Shown piece after piece: positions 4,724-6,818 of a stretch of DNA of 6,818 nt. The notes below the pieces were generated by a model. It was not told where the DNA came from. It was given only the letters and a program-made list of their open reading frames with translations, and searched no databases. Positions within the stretch are counted from its first letter, which is position 1, and each line of letters begins with the position of its first letter. Made by a program: the position numbers and the translations under genes. The DNA is taken from assembly GCA_016287035.1 (NCBI GenBank), contig JAEEVI010000033.1:1-6818 (forward strand). The letters run 5' to 3'. The stretch is from Bacillota bacterium (GTDB lineage Bacteria > Bacillota > Clostridia > Peptostreptococcales > Anaerovoracaceae).

Positions 4724-5296
4724 ATTAAAAAGGAAGCCCTTATCAACGAAGAGATACGCGCTAAAGAGGTCCGTCTCATAGACTCCGAAGGTCAGCAGCT
4801 CGGCATCGTTCCGATCAAGGACGCGATGGCTAAGGCAGCCGAGGCGAATATGGATCTCGTGAACATATCTCCGAACGCTGCTCCGCCCGTGTGCAAGATC
4901 ATGGACTACGGCAAATACCGCTACGAGCAGCAGAAGAAGGACAAGGAAGCCAAGAAGAAGCAGAAGACCATGGAGGTCAAGGAGATCCGACTGGGCATCT
5001 TTACGGAGGCCCACGATCTTGAGACCAAGGCCACCACCGCCGTCAAATTCCTCAGGGGAGGCGACAAGGTAAAGGTCAGCATGCGCTTCCGCGGAAGAGA
5101 GATGGGACACATCGATCAGGGCAGGCAAAGCATGCTCAGGTTCTGCGAGATGCTAGCCGAAGAGGGAACTATGGAAAAGAACCCCGTTCTCGAAGGCCGC
5201 AATATGTCAGTGACCATTGCTCCCAAGACCGAAAAGGAAAGGGAGAAGGCAGCCAAAGCAGCGCGCAAGGCTGCGGAGGAAACTGCCGGAGAATAG
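4724..5296 (+). CDS. infC: Translation initiation factor IF-3 (AUU start)
   Basis: The product has 190 residues, typical of IF3, which binds the 30S subunit, prevents premature 50S joining and checks the start codon and initiator tRNA. The N-domain begins KKEALINEEIRAKEVRLID. Residues 58-71 (KIMDYGKYRYEQQK) match the IF3 signature exactly. A Lys-rich linker (71-86) joins the C-domain, with GDKVKVSMRFRGREMGH at 113-129. A 20-residue Lys/Ala/Glu-rich tail follows MSVTIAPK. The start is ATT at 4724: GGAGGT lies 8 nt upstream, an in-frame TAA sits at 4706-4708, and the first in-frame ATG (4826, codon 35) would delete half the N-domain. AUU is the known rare start of E. coli infC, where IF3 itself discriminates against it and so limits its own synthesis. 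First gene of infC-rpmI-rplT; gap to rpmI is 40 nt. Confidence 0.96.
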   Translation: MKKEALINEEIRAKEVRLIDSEGQQLGIVPIKDAMAKAAEANMDLVNISPNAAPPVCKIMDYGKYRYEQQKKDKEAKKKQKTMEVKEIRLGIFTEAHDLETKATTAVKFLRGGDKVKVSMRFRGREMGHIDQGRQSMLRFCEMLAEEGTMEKNPVLEGRNMSVTIAPKTEKEREKAAKAARKAAEETAGE

Positions 5297-5307
5297 ACGG
5301 CAGTTCC
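5278..5307 (+). other. Hairpin spanning the infC stop codon
   Basis: AACTGCCG (5281-5288) pairs perfectly with CGGCAGTT (5298-5305), extended by GG/CC past one bulged A. The infC stop TAG (5294-5296) lies in the 9-nt loop. No T-run follows, so it is not a terminator. A smaller alternative hairpin TTCC/GGAA (5304-5307 with 5311-5314) shares its right edge and cannot form fully at the same time. It may adjust coupling between infC and rpmI or mRNA stability. Confidence 0.45.
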
Positions 5308-5336
5308 GCCGGAATTTAAAGGAAGGAAGAGGAAAA

Positions 5337-5540
5337 ATGGCAAAGAACAAGATGAAGTCCCACAGAGGGGCAATGAAGAGATTCAAGCTTACCGGAACCG
5401 GCAAAGTTAAGAGAAATAAGGCATATAAGAGCCATATCCTTACTAAGAAGACCGCAAAGCGTAAGAGAGGCCTGCGTCAGGCCACGATCCTGACCCACGC
5501 GGACATGAAGAGGATCAAGAGCGTTCTTATCGGTAAATAA
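5337..5540 (+). CDS. rpmI: 50S ribosomal protein L35 (bL35)
   Basis: The product has 67 residues, within the usual 64-67 of L35, and is very basic. The sequence follows the family from end to end: MAKNKMKSHRGAMKRFKLTG, then a KVKRNKAYKSHILTKK core that binds 23S rRNA, and the C-terminal HADMKRIKSVLIGK. It is part of the large ribosomal subunit. The ATG at 5337 has purine-rich GGAAGAGG just upstream, and the protein begins as expected; the frame's earlier ATG (5217) lies inside infC. It is the middle gene of the operon, 15 nt ahead of rplT. Confidence 0.97.
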   Translation: MAKNKMKSHRGAMKRFKLTGTGKVKRNKAYKSHILTKKTAKRKRGLRQATILTHADMKRIKSVLIGK

Positions 5541-5555
5541 GGGAGGTAGGCAAAA

Positions 5556-5912
5556 ATGGCAAGAGTAAAGAAGGGCATGGCAGCCAAGAGAAGACACAAG
5601 AAGATCTTAAAGCTCGCGAAGGGCTTCTACGGCTCCAAGCATAAGATATTCACAGCGGCTAATCCCGCGGTAAGAAGGGCTCTGCGCAGCGCCGAGATGG
5701 GCCGCAAGCTCAAGAAGAGAGAGTACAGAAAGCTCTGGATCACCAGGATCAACGCCGCGGCGAGAGCTAACGACATATCCTACAGCAGGCTTATGGACGG
5801 ACTCAAGAAGGCCGGCGTCGAGCTCAACCGCAAGATGCTCTCCGAGATGGCTATCCACGATCCCAAGGGATTCGGCGAGATGGTCGCCGTCGCTAAGGAA
5901 GCTCTCAAGTAA
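5556..5912 (+). CDS. rplT: 50S ribosomal protein L20 (bL20)
   Basis: The product has 118 residues, standard for L20, an early-binding 23S rRNA protein needed for 50S assembly and, in several bacteria, the autorepressor of this operon. Conserved parts are the basic N-terminal extension (KRRHKKILKLAKGFYGSKHK, 11-30), RKLWITRINAAARAN (58-72) and the globular end with SYSRLMDGLKKAGVELNRKM (75-94). Residues 45-50 read SAEMGR where B. subtilis L20 has YAFRDR and E. coli is similar, so a normally conserved patch in the long helix is changed; the flanks KKREYRKLW and the rest are normal. The start has GGGAGG 9 nt upstream. It is the last gene of the operon and is followed by a strong terminator. Confidence 0.97.
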   Translation: MARVKKGMAAKRRHKKILKLAKGFYGSKHKIFTAANPAVRRALRSAEMGRKLKKREYRKLWITRINAAARANDISYSRLMDGLKKAGVELNRKMLSEMAIHDPKGFGEMVAVAKEALK

Positions 5913-5924
5913 AAAGCTGAAATC

Positions 5925-5953
5925 AAAGCCAGGCCGCGCGCCTGGCTTTTCTT
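5925..5953 (+). terminator. Terminator of the infC-rpmI-rplT operon
   Basis: A perfect 10-bp stem pairs AAAGCCAGGC (5925-5934) with GCCTGGCTTT (5940-5949) around a CGCGC loop, then T, C, TT. It starts 12 nt after the rplT stop. It also sits only 15 nt before the next start codon, leaving no space for a promoter between. Confidence 0.92.
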
Positions 5954-5967
5954 CTCTGGAGGATACT

Positions 5968-6818
5968 ATGAAGAGATTATTGACGATCCTGCTCTGCGCG
6001 GCGATGTGCCTTGCTCCCGCGGCTGTTTTCGCCCAGGCGCCTTCGGACGTCGCCGGGCTCGAATGCGAGGCCGCCGTCGAGGAGCTGATGGGCCGCGGGA
6101 TAGTCGACGGCTATCCGGACGGAACGTACAGACCCGAAACGGTCGTCACGAGGTCGCAGATGGCAAAGCTCGTATGCGCGGCTTTCGGCATAACAGCCTC
6201 GCAAAGCGCGGCTTCCTTCGAGGACTGCCGCGGCCACTGGGCTGAAGGGTTCATCGCCGCGGCAAACGAAAAGGGCATCATAAAGGGCCGCAGCGCCTCC
6301 GTGTTCGATCCCGATTCGGGCGTCAGCATGACGGAGGCGGCCGCGATGATGCTTCGCGCCATGGGCTTCGACATGGACGGCGCGCAGGGAGGATATCCCG
6401 CGGCGTATATCGCCAAGGCGGCGGAGCTCGGGATAGCGGCGGAAGGCAGGCTCGGAGACGTTCCCGCCGACAGGGGCGCCTGCGCCTTGATGCTGCTCGC
6501 CTCCGTCAGGAAGTCCGAAGAGCTCGCGAAGCAGGCCGATCAGCCCTCCGGCAGCGGAGGTCAGGCCGTCGTGACCGTCAAATCGCCCGTGTTCGCTCTC
6601 ACCAACGGCGAGGGCTTCACAGGAGTGTCGCCCGAGATCGGCATCAGCGTAATACTCATAGGTGGATCCGAGACCGTGGACATCGGGTGCCACAGGCCCG
6701 TGTACGACCTTTTGGGGAACACGATAAACACTGACAGCGGTGTCGTAAGGCTCGGCATAAGCACGGTGGGGAACGTCAGCAACGTCTACAGGGTCCGCAG
6801 CGGGTCGGTCAGCAAGAC
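5968..6818 (+). CDS. Secreted SLH-domain protein (N-terminal 283 residues; C-terminus beyond window)
   Basis: The frame is open from the ATG at 5968 to the window edge. Residues 1-22 form a signal peptide (Lys-Arg, then a hydrophobic core to VFA) with likely cleavage before Q23. An SLH domain at about 26-75 has the typical GIVDGYPDGTYRPETVVTR motif and a second at about 84-135 has HWAEGFI, GIIKG and FDPDSGVSMTEAA. A third, at about 143-185, is degenerate: it keeps YIAKAAELGI but lacks a clear F-x-P-x turn. SLH domains bind secondary cell-wall polymers, so the protein should sit on the cell surface. A Gly/Ser/Gln-rich linker (about 190-200) leads to a beta-rich region (201-283) that I do not recognise. 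GGAGG lies 5 nt before the ATG. Cysteines at 33, 70, 87, 172 and 241 are unusual for an exported surface protein. With no promoter visible after the terminator, expression probably uses read-through or a promoter inside rplT. Confidence 0.85.
   Translation, partial: MKRLLTILLCAAMCLAPAAVFAQAPSDVAGLECEAAVEELMGRGIVDGYPDGTYRPETVVTRSQMAKLVCAAFGITASQSAASFEDCRGHWAEGFIAAANEKGIIKGRSASVFDPDSGVSMTEAAAMMLRAMGFDMDGAQGGYPAAYIAKAAELGIAAEGRLGDVPADRGACALMLLASVRKSEELAKQADQPSGSGGQAVVTVKSPVFALTNGEGFTGVSPEIGISVILIGGSETVDIGCHRPVYDLLGNTINTDSGVVRLGISTVGNVSNVYRVRSGSVSK

Noticed and set aside
4670..5128. Minus-strand frame opposite the infC leader and infC
   Set aside because: Leu-rich reverse reading of a Lys/Glu-rich gene; it also runs through the leader terminator.
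5977..6693. 238-residue minus-strand frame opposite the SLH gene
   Set aside because: The plus strand has a signal peptide, two SLH domains and a ribosome binding site; the antisense frame has none and is a codon-bias shadow.
1..6818. Insertion sequence, CRISPR array, toxin-antitoxin pair or phage genes
   Set aside because: No transposase-like product, no regular direct repeats with spacers, no paired small genes and no integrase or att-like repeat at the tRNA 3' end were found within the window.

Overview
The window is about 58-60% G+C and looks like ordinary chromosomal sequence from an uncultured, high-GC member of the Bacillota, probably class Clostridia. This is inferred from strong GGAGG-type ribosome binding sites, a LexA whose promoter carries two GAAC-N4-GTTC-type SOS boxes, an infC-rpmI-rplT operon with a terminator in its leader, a Bacillus-like L20, and an exported protein with S-layer homology (SLH) domains. 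I see no mobile element, CRISPR array or phage gene, and nothing I would call a new multi-gene system. What is worth a second look is mostly regulatory.

Layout. Bases 1-100 probably hold the last codons of an unidentified plus-strand gene. A good promoter (144-172) drives a tRNA-Val(GAC) gene (217-293), which has an unusual C at position 33 and is followed by a perfect intrinsic terminator. A YfcE-type metallophosphodiesterase gene (360-908) follows with no promoter of its own that I can see. Two genes then face it on the minus strand: an EamA/DMT-family exporter (978-1856) and, upstream of it, a sodium:solute symporter of the SSS family (1948-3525). Each has a convincing sigma-A promoter with a 17-bp spacer.

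A 304-bp intergenic region (3526-3829) holds the divergent promoters of the symporter gene and lexA. The lexA promoter is flanked by two nearly identical SOS boxes, one over the -35 and one just past the start point, so autorepression is expected. lexA (3830-4468) encodes a complete repressor with its cleavage site and Ser/Lys dyad.

A 255-bp gap follows with its own promoter and a 130-nt leader for infC-rpmI-rplT (IF3, L35, L20). The leader contains a strong terminator just before the infC ribosome binding site, plus an upstream segment that can pair with the terminator's left arm. This is the expected geometry of an L20-type attenuator. infC starts at an AUU codon, a known hallmark of IF3 autoregulation. 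The operon ends in a textbook terminator (5925-5953). Directly after it begins a secreted SLH-domain protein (5968 to the window end), whose C-terminal part I do not recognise and which runs off the edge.

Functionally the window joins translation genes (tRNA-Val, IF3, L35, L20), SOS control (LexA), two membrane transporters, a small phosphodiesterase and a cell-surface protein. Only infC-rpmI-rplT is clearly a single functional unit.
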